Source: Tetrapyrgos nigripes (lineage: Eukaryota > Basidiomycota > Agaricomycetes > Agaricales > Campanellaceae). From it: DNA of 64,000 nt. The notes beneath the pieces were generated by a model that was not told the DNA's origin, searched no databases, and was given only the letters and a program-made list of their open reading frames with translations. Shown one piece after another: positions 48,252 through 59,890 of this stretch. Both the position numbers and the translations under genes were made by a program. The stretch is from assembly GCA_013368315.1 (NCBI GenBank), contig JAACJM010000072.1, forward strand, positions 1 to 64,000, read 5' to 3'. Position 1 is the first letter of the stretch. Each line of letters begins with the position of its first letter.

Positions 48252-48258
48252 TATAAAA
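48252..48258 (+). promoter_or_regulatory. TATA box of the 48.3-kb orphan
   Basis: TATAAAA, 71 bp before the ATG at 48323, followed by a leader with CACATTGTTG and CTCTCTGC. Upstream, 47599-48251 shows no gene. Confidence 0.5.
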
Positions 48259-48322
48259 ACCTGCAAGAAATTCGATTTTCTTTAGCACGAAACCTCACAT
48301 TGTTGTTTTATCCCTCTCTGCT

Positions 48323-49238
48323 ATGTCTTCTGCTACTTCTACCTCTTTTCAACCTGACTCTTGGCTTGCCAAGGTCTCAGATGCTAGCGACAATGCTGCT
48401 GCGATCGCCCATATGTGCAATCCAGGTCTCCTCATTATTACTGCTCTTCAGAGCTATGGGGACACTGTGGTATGTATACTTATTGCCTATACCGTTGATT
48501 TACCTCTGATTTTCTCTTGAAAGTCCGAGCCTGTAGACACTAAGGAGTTCTGCAAGTCCAAGGCTTGTGTTGCTGTCTATCTCCGCCACACTGAGACCAT
48601 CAAGGGTTATGTCAACCAATTCAACGTTGACAAAAACAAGCTTCACAGCTTGGATAAATCACCAACTTCACAGAGACTCTCCGTAAGGCTGTTGCTTGTC
48701 AGGAGGAACTGTCAAACAATAAAGGCAAACACAGGATGTGTCTAGCTAGCGTTTTTCTTTATCAACCATCTTACTTATTTCGACTTTCTTCCTAGCATGG
48801 CCCTTCCTCTCCAGCTATTATCAAAGATAGCGGGGAATCTGACATTGAGGTTTTGCCTGATCTCAAAGACAGTCCTGAGGACAACGTTACGGTAAGTCCA
48901 CATCTTTTCCTAACCACTTATATCCCTCAATCTTATCTTATTTTATAAGATGGGCGATGCTCATGGTCTCGGAGCGTCTAGCCATGCTCCTAAAAATGTT
49001 AAAGATCTTCCAAAGATCGCTAAGGTACGTTTCTTCCACTTATTCTAGTACTTAAAGTATTCTGACCGTTCCCGCTAGGTCAAGGCTTCTGGAGCGACTC
49101 CTGGTACCCCTTGTCCAACAACTCGTGCTACCACTGTATGTCTCCATTACTCCTTCGTCGAGGGCATTGATACCTCATCTCGAGAATACCTCAAGGCTGA
49201 CTATTACCTTCGTAAGGCTGAGGCTAATCGTCAGGACA
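48323..49238 (+). CDS. Intron-rich orphan gene, 3' truncated
   Basis: ATG at 48323 gives MSSATSTSFQPDSWLAKVSD and AAAIAHMCNPGLLIITALQS, then a 52-nt intron (GTATGT...GAAAG) and an exon with KEFCKSKACVAVYLRHTETI. Later short exons flanked by GTAAGT/GTACGT donors encode IKDSGESDIEVLPDLKDS, MGDAHGLGASSHAP and VKASGATPGTPCPTTRATT, then DTSSREYLKADYYLRKAEAN. At about 49238 coding sequence meets antisense Gypsy pol DNA, so the 3' end is lost. Family not recognised; exon joins partly uncertain. Confidence 0.4.
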
Positions 49239-50956
49239 AGCTTGCCCATACCAAGTGTAGCCATGACTATACTTCTTCTTGAAGCGCTTCAATTCAGCCC
49301 TCTTTTGATCATCTACTCTAGCGATCATTTCTTCTACATGCACTCGATGCTTAGCTAGTGCCTGAGCTCAATATCCCACTAGCTCTTCAGTTGATAGAAC
49401 TCTATCCAGTAATTTTACTAACCAGGTCAATTCTACTATGTCTAAAGGTAGAATAGGTTCCACTCCCAGAGCAATAAAGTATGGTGAGCACCCTAGACCT
49501 CTCCTAGGAGTTACTCTATCTGCCCATAGCACTGGTTTCAAGAACCAAAACCACTTAGACAAGTCACCACCAGTAGCTTTTACTAAGGCTTGTCTAATAT
49601 CAAAATGTGCATGTTCAATTACTCTGTTAGCTTGAGAATTATACGCTGAGATAGTTATACCTCAAATCCCATACTTATGTTCAAGCCACTGAAGAACCAC
49701 TTTCATTTGAGGAGCATTATTGGTCACAACTTCTTCAGGGACTCCCCATCTGCATATTATATCCTCAAAGAACCATTCGGCGATGGCCCTAGTGGTATCA
49801 TGCTTTAACACACGTCCTTCTGACCATCTTGATAATGCACATCTACCATGCACAACGTTCTTACACCTGTTGCTAGCTGGTGATACTTTGAAAACATCTA
49901 TGTGTACTTTCTGGAACAAGGAGGGAGTATGAGTTAGCATCAGAGGTATTTTTGGTAGTCTGAGCTGGCAACTTCCAACAAACCACTGAACATCGGTTTC
50001 CATATCTGGCCACCAGAATTGTCTAGCGATTAAACCTTCTGTTGCATATACTCCTTTATGTCCTAAATGATCATGCACGGCATGCATCATAAACATTCAC
50101 CTTTCTTTAGGTACGTAGAGAAGATGCTGTCCTTGAATGTTGGGGTTCTTTCAGTACAATCTTCCTTCTTCATTAACAAAGAAATGTGTAGCTCTTTTTA
50201 TAACCTTTCTCCTAGCTTTTACGCTAAGCTCTTTCAACGAGGAACCTGTAGGGTCCTTTAAGTATTCAATAATTTGAGGAATCATAATGTCAAACTCTTT
50301 AGCTTCTTTGGTTCAGTGATCTCACTATAAGGGTGTTGTTTCAACCATTCTGCACTATCTGGCAGTGCCATGATAACATGTGCAAGTTGTTGAAGAGGCA
50401 GGTTAGTGATCTCTTCCAATTCTCTCATCGATTTCACCCCAATACTTTCTGCGAACCTTGTCCTCACTAGCGAGCAGACATTTTCATGATCTAATTCCTC
50501 TTTAATTTCATCCTCTACTTCTTCTTCTCCAACCACTAAGCTATTAAAATAGCCTCCCCTATAATTGATTAAGTGCTTACCATACTGAAGCGTAGAGGTA
50601 GCTCATCGTCCTCTTCCTCTGTATCTTCATCTACTTTCGGAATCGGCTTCTGATACTTCTCGCCTTCATTTGGAGCCTGTCGGGATAAACCATCTGCTAG
50701 GATATGAGTTTTCCCTTTTACATGTACTAGCTCAAATTGGTATTTGCGGATTTCTTCAATCCACCTGTTAATAGTCGCATTAGGACCACTACTAGGATTA
50801 TCCAACATTCCCTTAATGTAGCTAGCATCTGTGTGAACGTGGAGGTCCCTACATCTGTAAGTATAGTAGAACAAGTCTTCCAGAGCTTGCTTGAGACCAT
50901 AAAGTTCTCATTTCGGCTGTGAAAATTGTTTCTCCCTTGGATTCAAAGGTATCGAC
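49239..50956 (-). pseudogene. Ty3/Gypsy pol remnant: RNase H, zinc-binding and integrase
   Basis: Reading along the minus strand: end of the RT/RNase H connection (FSQPK*ELYGLKQALEDLFY, with a stop), RNase H with TDASYIKGML and FELVHVKGKTHILADGLSR, an H2C2-like zinc region (HDHLGHKGVYATEGLIARQF, WWPDMETDVQWFVGSC), and the integrase core (VHIDVF ... RWGVPEEVVTNNAP) with a C-terminal VLWADRVTPRRGLGCSPYFI, ALGVEPILPLDIVELTWL, to an end near 49239. The usual second catalytic Asp (TDN) is Asn (TNN), and the second Cys of the zinc region is missing, so integration activity is lost. The 5' part of pol continues beyond the insertion at 63803. Confidence 0.85.
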
Positions 50957-50959
50957 CCA
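50957..50959. other. Left target-site duplication, CCA
   Basis: CCA immediately before CACTGGGTGC; repeated at 63800-63802. Removing the element and one CCA restores the Gypsy frame YFGSIPLNPRE. Confidence 0.85.
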
Positions 50960-52942
50960 CACTGGGTGCAAATACCCGTAAATACATCATCATACTGTGA
51001 TATTACTGAAGACTTACTCAGTGCCAATCAGTTTGTAAATCCCCATGTATTATGGAAGTATTATGTTAAAGCCAAAATTCCACAGCAATTCCATAAGGTT
51101 TCTGTAAGTCAGGGTGTATTACTGGGGTCTTTCTATGTGAGATTCTGTCACAGTAATACATACTACAATACCATTGAGAAATACAGAAACATTTTGTTGT
51201 GACACAGAGTCACAGTATGTCATAGAGTAATACAGCCTGGATTTATAGAAGACTTACACAAATGAAATACTGTAAATACACTGTCATACTATGACATTAC
51301 TAAAGACTTACTTAGTGCCAATCAATTGTATATCTCTGTGTATTACAGAAGTATTACAGAAGTATTACAGAAAAGCAAAAATTTCACAACAGTTCCATAA
51401 GGATTCTGTAAATCAAGTTGTATTACTAGGATTTTTTCAATGTGACATTCTGTCACAGTAAGACATAGCATAATACCATTAAGATATACACATGGTCACA
51501 GTATGTCATATAGTAAGACTGGCCAGTTTTACAGAAGATTTATGAGATTAAAAGCTATAGTAAATCACAAGAAATTGTCATTGTATTTATCATAGATTTA
51601 CTGAGTGACAAAATGGTAACAGAAATGGATCAATAAAATCAGGTGTATTATGGAAGCTTTATGGAATCCAAAATATTTCCATAGAATGTCATAAGTTCAC
51701 AGAAAAGTCTTACACCAAGATGGAATACATATAGTATCCTGGATATGCTGAAAGAGTTAAAGTATGACCCCTGTAAGTCAAGGGGAATTATTTTAAATTT
51801 ATTGAATAGCAGGTATTCCATAAATCTTGGGTAAATCATATAGACTTACATAAGATATATATAGAGACGGGAGTTCATAAAATGATAGTGTAAGAGTGCA
51901 AGTCTTACTGTAGATTTATGGAATCACAAGTCAAATTTTTTGAAGATAGTGAAGGTATACAAAATGCGGGGAGGTGGTGTGACAGTGCTGTGAGCTTGTG
52001 AAGAATATCATTGTGGTGAAGGTGTCCCAAAGGTGTCGTGAAGGGGTCGCAAAGGTTTCATGAAGGTGTGATGAAGGTGTCAGGAAGGTATCGGAAAGGT
52101 GTTGTGAAGACGTCATGAAGGTGTGGTGAAGGGGTGTCATGGTGAAGGGTCATGAAAATGTCGTGGAGGTAGTGTGAAGGTGTTGTGAAGGTATTGGGAA
52201 GGTGTTGGGAAGGTGTGGTGAAGGTGTGGTGATATTACAAAATAGACAAAAAATGAGGACTATTCTGAAAGACCATTGTAAGCTGCAAGGACATACCATG
52301 GACTTTCAGTGTGAGGCTTTGTCACAGTATAGCATTGAAGAGCATACAGTGGAATTACAAGGTGACTTTTTTTGTGACAGTATGTCTTCTTGTAAAACAG
52401 AACTGAAATACCAGGGTATTTCAGTGTGAGATAATGTCACAGTAAGACAATTTGTAAACCAAGTAAAATTTACAGAGGACTTACCAGAAGGTAGAACTTG
52501 AAAGTCTTGGGTAAGACTGCTCATATTTACAGTGAATTTACAGAGGGACATCTGTGTCACAGTAATACCCTAGAAAGACTTGTGATTTTACAAGGGAATT
52601 ACAAGATGCAGGTTTTAAAAGTCTATCTCGTAAGTCTCTGGAAAAAACCTGCATGCTAAATGGAGAATATACAGTGTGACAGACTGGTCACAGTAAGACA
52701 CTTGTAAGTCACAAGACATTACAATGACTTTACTGAAAAGTGACTATTTTGTAAGTCATCATGTATATCCAATGGACTTACAAGGGACTTGTTGGATGGA
52801 TTTGCAGTGCATGTCAATTAAGTAATACAGAAGGGCTTACTGAAAATTTACAGGATGTAATACAATGAATTCATTCAACCAGGTTAAATAAATTTTACTA
52901 AATATAAATAGACAGCTCAGGCTGGAAAGGAAAAGGGCAGAC
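50960..52942 (+). repeat. Left outer arm
   Basis: Pairs with 63799-59900 in inverted orientation. It contains two diverged tandem units (about 50985-51280 and 51280-51600), an 11-bp AGAAGTATTAC run (three copies against five on the right), and the 11-bp minisatellite at 51960-52234. It lacks the extra roughly 0.55 kb present at 60606-61163. Confidence 0.85.
51960..52234. repeat. 11-bp minisatellite, left copy (GAAGGTGTCRT)
   Basis: About 25 imperfect units of TCATGAAGGTG; the right-arm partner at 61163-62720 is roughly 5.5 times longer. Confidence 0.85.
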
Positions 52943-54192
52943 TACTGTGTCTGCCTTGTCATCTTCATCTGCTCAGTCTGTTACATCTGCCCCATCTGCC
53001 CCATCTGCCTTGTCTGCTTTGCCTGCCTTGCCTGCCCTGTCTGCCTTGTCTCTGCGCCGTCTGCCTTGTCTGCCTTGTCTGCTCTGTCTGCTCTGTCTGC
53101 CTCGTCTGCTTCGTCTGCTTCGTCTGCCTCGTCTGCTTCGTCTGTCTCGTCTGCCTCGTCTGCTTCGTCTGTCTCATCTGCCTCGTCTGCTTCGTCTGTG
53201 CACTCTGCCTCGTTTGCTTCATCTGTGCCGCTGCTTCATCTGCGCCGCTGCCTTGTCTGCTCCGTCTCCCTTGTCTGCTCTGTCTGCTCCGTCTACCTCA
53301 TCTGCGCCGTCTGCACCGTCTGCCTTGTCTGCTCCGTCTGCTTCGTCTGCGCCATCTGCTCCGTCTGCCTTGTCTGCTCCGTCTGCCTTGTCTGCCTTGT
53401 CTGCTCCGTCTGCCTTGTCTGCCTTGTCTGCCTTGTCTGCTCCGTCTGCCCCGTCTGCCTGGTCTGCTGCGTCTGCCTGGTCTGCCTCATCTGCTCTGTC
53501 TGCCTCTTCTGCATTGTCTGCGTTGTCTGCCTCGTCTGCTCCGTCTGCCTCATCTGCCTTGTCTGCTCCGTCTGCCTTGTCTGCTCCGTCTGCCTCGTCT
53601 GCCTTGTCTGCTCCGTCTGCCTTGTCTGCCTTGTCTGCTCCGTCTGCCTTGTCTGCCTTGTCTGCTCCGTCTGCCCCATCTGCCTCGTCTGCCTTGTCTG
53701 CTCCGTCTGCCTCATCTGCCTTGTCTGCTCCGTCTGCCTTGTCTGCCTCGTCTGCTCCGTCTGCCTCGTCTGCCTCTGCTTGTCTGCTCTGTCTGCCTTG
53801 TCTGCCTTGTCTGCTCCGTCTGCCTTGTCTGCCTTGTCTGCTCCGTCTGCCTCGTCTGCCTCGTCTGCTCTGTCTGCCCTGTCTGTCCTGTCTGCCCCGT
53901 CTGTCTTGTCTGCTCTGTCTGCCCAGTCTGTCCCGTCTGCCCTGTCTGCCTCGAAACCCTCGTCTGCCCCGTCTGCCTTGTCTGCCTTGTCTGTTCCGTC
54001 TGCCTTGTCTGCCTTGTCTGCTCTGTCTGCTCCATCTGCCTTGTCTGCCTTGTCTGCTCTGTCTGCCCTGTCTGTCCCGTCTGCCCCATCTGCCTCGAAA
54101 CCCTTGTCTGCCTTGTTGGGTCCGTCTGCCCCGTCTGCCTCGTCTGCCTCGTCTGCTCCGTCTGCCTTATCTGCCTCGTCTGCTCCGTCTGC
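52943..54192. repeat. 9-bp minisatellite array 1 (TCTGCCTYG)
   Basis: About 1.25 kb of TCTGCYYYG units. Because the unit is 9 bp and stop-free, several frames stay open on both strands; these are not genes. Partner of the inverted array at 59221-59890. Confidence 0.95.
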
Positions 54193-55819
54193 ACCAGTAG
54201 TTGTAACTGCCATGCATAGTATACAGGCAGTACTCACACAACACAATGCGTAGTCAACAGTCCTTTCTCTGTGTATACTTTGGGTGAGCATATGATGCAT
54301 TGTATGGCTATTTTCATACTATGCATTGTGTGCACAATATTCTACTATACCACGCATGGTATACCTTAAGTAAATTTGGCAGGTTTTTCCCACAGCTGCT
54401 AATTTGATGTGGCGGTAGGCAGGGCCTTAGGGGCCAGTAGGGCGGGTTTTTCTCACGCCTCAAAATTTGATAGGAGGTGCAGGCGGTCAGTAGGGGCCAG
54501 AATCTGCAAATGGAATAGGGGTAGTAGCTGTGGCTGGCTCAGAAAATGCAAAATAAATTCCTGGAGCCGGCAATGAAAAGTGATGTAAGTGCATAAGAGG
54601 GTGTATTTTGGGTCGCTGAATCCAAATATCCAATCAAATTTGCAATAACTGCAGTGGCTATAGAGATATGGCCAAAATACTGTCCAAAATACAGCAAAAT
54701 AGCAGGATGGGTACTGGTCATTGCATCCAATCAGCTCTGATCATTATGCAAATTGGTAGGATACTGCTTTTGGATTCTATAAACTTGGGAATAACATTTA
54801 TTTTATTATATAATCAATGTCTAGTGAGATATCCTCAATTTATTCTGAAAAAAGTGAAAAATTTGGGATGGCCATGGACACTGCATGTTATAGCATCTAA
54901 TATAATTATGGATATGCTTACAAGGATATTTTGTGTCCCTGAATCAGAATATCTACTTGGATAAGCTCTATATTCTGTGGTTCTGGTGATATGGAATACT
55001 TACCCCTAAATATAGGTACCTGTGGCATCCACAAATATGCAACTTATAAATTTGTTTGAGAGGGTGGATAAATGTTCATTAATACCCTCAATCATAATGC
55101 AAAGTCATGTTTTTGATATCTTCAAAATACAAGACTCTATTTTCAATTTATTCCCCAAAAATTGCCACTAAAGTGAAAAAGAGGAATGGCCATGCACAGG
55201 GCATGGTGTGGCATCCAATATGATCATGGATATGCCTACTAAGATAAATTTGGTTGTGGAATCCCAATATCCATTTGGATTGGCTCTATAGGCTATGGGT
55301 ACTCTGCTATTCAAGACTTACCCCCAAACGTGGGTACCTGTGGCACCTGCAAATATGTACTTTATAAAATAGGTTGAGTGGGCTTAAAAGTGTTGATTGA
55401 TGTCCCAAACAGTAATATGAAATCATATCACCTATATCCCTAAGTTCTAAGACTCTATTCTCAATTTATTCCCCAGACAGCAAAGATAGCCCTAATTTTC
55501 ACCTTCATTGACACATATACCTATCTTTTGGCTTTGAGACTGGCATTCTGACTACCCTCCCATCATTCTAAGCCATAATCCTTGTGTTACTGGCAGTTTG
55601 GATGTTCTCACTGAAAGACATGCTCAGATATAGCCTTAAGTGCTATAAGTATCATTATGTGCAACTCAGTTTGACTTTAACCTGGTGCATGTACCTAGAA
55701 CATCTGCTAGATATTTTGGATGGCTGATCATCTTTTAAGTGGTACTAAAAGATGAAATAAATAGTATGAGTGCCTCCAGTAACCTCTGGAATGAGATATG
55801 CCCATGTATATGGTTCCAA
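54193..55819. repeat. Inner left arm and central unique region
   Basis: 54540-54790 pairs inverted with 58650-58900. A roughly 330-bp unit occurs twice in tandem (54838-55165 and 55167-55490) and inverted at 56255-55820. About 330 bp at 55490-55820 is unpaired and forms the centre. No coding sequence recognised. Confidence 0.75.
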
Positions 55820-56255
55820 AAGGTACTATTTTCGCTTTTTGAGTAATAAATTGGGAATAGAGTCTTGGATCTTGGGGATATGGAACATATGACCTCATAG
55901 TCTTGTTTGGGGCTTTGATAAACAGTTATCCACCTATCTCCACAGTTTTTTAAGATACATATTTACAGGTGCCACAGGTACCCATGCTTGGGAGTAAGTC
56001 TTCAATAGCAGAGTAGCCACAGCTTATAGAGCCAATCTAAGTGGATATTTGGATTCAAGGACCCGGACTACTTTAATAGACATATACATAGCTGTATTGA
56101 ATGCCATACCATGCCCTCTCCATGGCCATCTCACTTTTTTCGCTTTTGTGGCAATTTTTGGGAAATAAATTGAAAATAGAGTCTTGTATCTTCAAGATAT
56201 GAAGAATATGACTTTATATTCTGATTGAAAGTATTAATGAACAATTATCCACCCT
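55820..56255. repeat. Inner right arm next to the centre
   Basis: Inverted copy of the left inner units: the GGTACCTGTGGCACC and CAAGACTCTATTTTCAATTT landmarks recur in reverse. Homology ends abruptly where array 2 begins, at the point matching left position 55064. Confidence 0.75.
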
Positions 56256-58556
56256 CTTTGCTCCGTCTGCCTTGTCTGCCTTGTCTGCTCCGTCTGCTTC
56301 GTCTGCCTCGTCTCCCTCGTCTGCCTCGTCTGCCCCGTCTGCCTCGTCTGCCCCGTCTGCCCCGTCTGCCTCGTCTGCCCTGTCTGCCCCGTTGGCCTTG
56401 TCTGCTCCGTCTGCCTCGTCTGCTCTGTCTGCCTCGTCTGCTCTGTCTGCCTCGTCTGCCTCGTCTGCCTCGTCTGCCTCGTCTGCTCCGTCTGCCTCGT
56501 CTGCTCCGTCTGCTCCGTCTGCCCTGTCTGTCCCGTCTGCCCCGTCTGCCTCGTCTGCCTCGTCTGCTCCGTCTGCCTCGTCTGCCTTGTCTGCTCCGTC
56601 TGCCTCGTCTGCCTCGTCTGCTCCGTCTGCCTTGTCTGCCTTGTCTGCCTTGTCTGCTCCGTCTGCCTTGTCTGCTCCGTCTGCCTCGTCTGCTCCGTCT
56701 GCCTCGTCTGCTCCGTCTGCCTCGTCTGCTCTGTCTGCTCTGTCTGCCCTGTCTGTCCCGTCTGCCCCGTCTGCCTCGTCTGCCTCGTCTGCTCCGTCTG
56801 CCTTGTCTGCTCCGTCTGCCTTGTCTGCTTTGTCTGCTTTGTCTGCCTTGTCTGCTCTGTCTGCCTCGTCTGCTCTGTCTGCCTCGTCTGCCTCGTCTGC
56901 TTGGTCTGCCTTGTCTGCCTTGTCTGCTTGGTCTGCTCTGTCTGCCTTGTCTGCTCTGTCTGCCTTGTCTGCTCCGTCTGCCTCGTCTGCCCCGTCTGCC
57001 TTGTCTGCCTTGTCTGCCTTGTCTGCCCCGTCTGCCTTGTCTGCCTTGTCTGCCTCGTCTGCCCCGTCTGCCCCGTCTGCCTCATCTGCCCCGTCTGCCT
57101 CGTCTGCTTTGTCTGCCTCGTCTGCTCCATCTGCCTTGTCTGCTCCGTCTGTCCCGTCTGCTCTGTCTGCCTTGTCTGCGTTGTCTGCGTTGTCTGCTCC
57201 ATCTGCCTCATCTGCCTTGTCTGCTTTGTCTGCTCCATCTGCTTTGTCTGCTCCGTCTGCCTTGTCTGCTCCGTCTGCCTTGTCTGCTCCGTCTGCCTTG
57301 TCTGCTCCGTCTGCCTTGTCTGCCTTGTCTGCTCCGTCTGCCTTGTCTGCCTTGTGTGCTCCGTCTGCCTCGTCTGCCTCGTCTGCTCTGTCTGCCCTGT
57401 CTGTCCCGTCTGCCCCGTCTGCCTCAAAACCCTCGTCTGCCTTGTCGGCTCCTTCTGCCCCGTCTGCCCCGTTGGCCTTGTCTGCCTTGTCTGCTCCGTC
57501 TGCCTCGTCTGCTCTGTCTGCTCCATCTGCCTTGTCTGCCTTGTCTGCTCTGTCTGCTCCATCTGCCTTGTCTGCCTTGTCTGCTCTGTCTGCCCTGTCT
57601 GCCTCGTCTGCCTCGTCTGCCTTGTCTGCTCCGTCTGCCTCGTCTGCCTCGTCTGCTCTGTCTGCCTCGTCTGCTCCGTCTGCCTCGTCTGCTCCGTCTG
57701 CTCCGTCTGCCCTGTCTGTCCCGTCTGCCCCGTCTGCCTCGTCTGCTCCGTCTGCTCCGTCTGCCTCATCTGCTCAGTCTGCCTTGTCTGCTCGGTCTGC
57801 CTTGTCTGCCTTGTCTGCTTTGTCTGCTCCGTCTGCCTTGTCTGCTCCGTCTGCCTCGTCTGCCCCGTCTGCGTCGTCTGCGTCGTCTGCCCCGTCTGCC
57901 TTGTCTGCCTCGTCTGCTCCGTCTGCTCCGTCTGCCTCATCTGCTCAGTCTGCCTTGTCTGCTCGGTCTGCCTTGTCTGCCTTGTCTGCCTTGTCTGCTC
58001 CGTCTGCTCTGTCTGCCCTGTCTGTCCTGTCTGCCCCGTCTGCCTTGTCTGCTCCGTCTGCCTCGTCTGCTCTGTCTGCCTCGTCTGCCTCGTCTGCTCC
58101 GTCTGCCTCATCTGCTCAGTCTGCCTTGTCTGCTCGGTCTGCCTTGTCTGCCTTGTCTGCTTCGTCTGCTCCGTCTGCCTTGTCTGCTCCGTCTGCCTTG
58201 TCTGCCTTGTCTGCCTTGTCTGCCTCGTCTGCTTCGTCTGCCTCATCTGCTCCGTCTGCTCTGTCTGTCCTGTCTGTCCCGTCTGCCCCGTCTGCCTTGT
58301 CTGCTCCGTCTGCTCGTCTGCCTTGCCTGCCTTGTCTGCCTTGTCTGCCTTGTCTGCTCCGTCTGCTCCGTCCGCCTCGTCTGCTCCGTCTGCTCGTCTG
58401 CCTCGTCTGCCCCGTCTGCCCCGTCTGCCTCGTCTTCCTCGTCTGCTCCGTCTGCCTCGTCTGCTCCGTCTGCCTCATCTGCCTCGTCTGCCTCGTCTGC
58501 TCCGTCTGCCTCGTCTGCTCCATCTGCCTCGTCTGCTCCGTCTGCCTCGTCTGCCT
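56256..58556. repeat. 9-bp minisatellite array 2, 2.3 kb
   Basis: About 255 units of TCTGCYYYG with higher-order patterns such as GTCTGCTCCGTCTGCC. It has no counterpart at the mirror position of the left arm and lies in the same orientation as array 1. Stop-free on both strands; no gene. Confidence 0.95.
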
Positions 58557-59220
58557 CCCCAATTTTGCCATTTTGAGGTATTAATTTGTGAATAGCTCAT
58601 CAGGATTTGATTATACAATATAATAGACTATATTCCCATGCTTATGAAGTCTAAATACAGTATCCTACCAACCCACACGATGATCAGAGCTGATTTGATA
58701 CAATGGCCAGTACCCACCCTCCTCTTTTGCTATATTTGGACAGTATTTTAGCCATATCTCCATAACCACTGCAGTTATTGCAAATCTAATTGCATATTTG
58801 GATTCAGCAATCGAAAATACACCCGAATATATACCCATCCCATTTTTTATTGCCGGCTCTGGGAATCTATTTTGCATTTTATGGGACAGCCACAGCCCCT
58901 ACCCCTATTTCATTTGCAGATTCTGGGCCCTATCAAATCTGGAGCCGTGGAAAAAACCTACCAAACCTGCTCCTAAGCCCCTGCCCACTGCTCCATCAAA
59001 TTAGGAGGTGTGGAAAAAACCCGCCAGTCCCTATCCACTGCCCCATTAGGAAAAAGCCTGCCAGACCCACCCCTCAGACCCCGCCCACTGGTTGAATGGC
59101 CCATGAGAAACAACCCGGCATTTTCCCTGTTTTTTGGCCCTTTGCTGAATTCAGCTCTGTGATGCATCCAAAATTATGCTGAATTGAGCTATTTTGATGT
59201 ATCAAGCTAGCAGCTATAGC

Positions 59221-59890
59221 TCGAGGCAGACGGAGCAGACAAGGCAGACAAGGCAGACGGGGCAGACAAGGCAGACAAGGCAGACAAGGCAGACAAGGCA
59301 GACAAGGCAGATGGAGCAGACAAGGCAGACGGAGCAGACAAGGCAGACAAGGCAGACAGAGCAGACGAGGCAGACGAGGCAGACAGAGCAGACGAGGCAG
59401 ACGAGACAGATGAAGCAGACGAGCCAGACAAAGCAGACGAGCCAGACAGAGCAGACGAGCCAGACAAAGCAGACGAGCCAGATGAGGCAGATGACGAGCC
59501 AGACAGAGCAGAGGCAGACAGAGTAGACGAGGCAGATGGCGCAGACGAAGCAGACAAGGCAGACAAGGCAGACGAAGCAGACGAGGATGATGAGGCAGAC
59601 AAGGCAGATGACGAGGCAGATGACGAGGCAGACAGAACAGAGGCAGACGAGGCAGATGATGAGGCAGACAGAACAGAGGCAGACAGAGCAGATGAGGCAG
59701 ACGAGGCAGACGCAGCAGACGAGGCAGACGAGGCAGATGAAACAGACGAGGCAGACGAGGCAGACAGAGCAGACAGAGCAGACAAGGCAGACAAGGCAGA
59801 CGGCGCAGAGACAAGACAGAGATGGCAGACCAGGCAGGCAAAGCAGATGGGGCAGATGTAACAGACTGAGCAGATGAAGATGACAAGGCA
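59221..59890. repeat. 9-bp minisatellite array 3, inverted
   Basis: About 74 units of CRRRGGCAGA-type sequence, the inverted partner of array 1, followed by the shared flank CAGACACAGTAGTCTGCCCT. Confidence 0.95.

Noticed and set aside
52947..58595. Very long open frames (up to about 780 codons) rich in Leu/Pro/Arg, Ser/Ala or Cys/Val
   Set aside because: They lie wholly in 9-bp TCTGCYYYG arrays. The unit is stop-free and a multiple of three, so several frames stay open on both strands; there are no splice signals or conserved domains.
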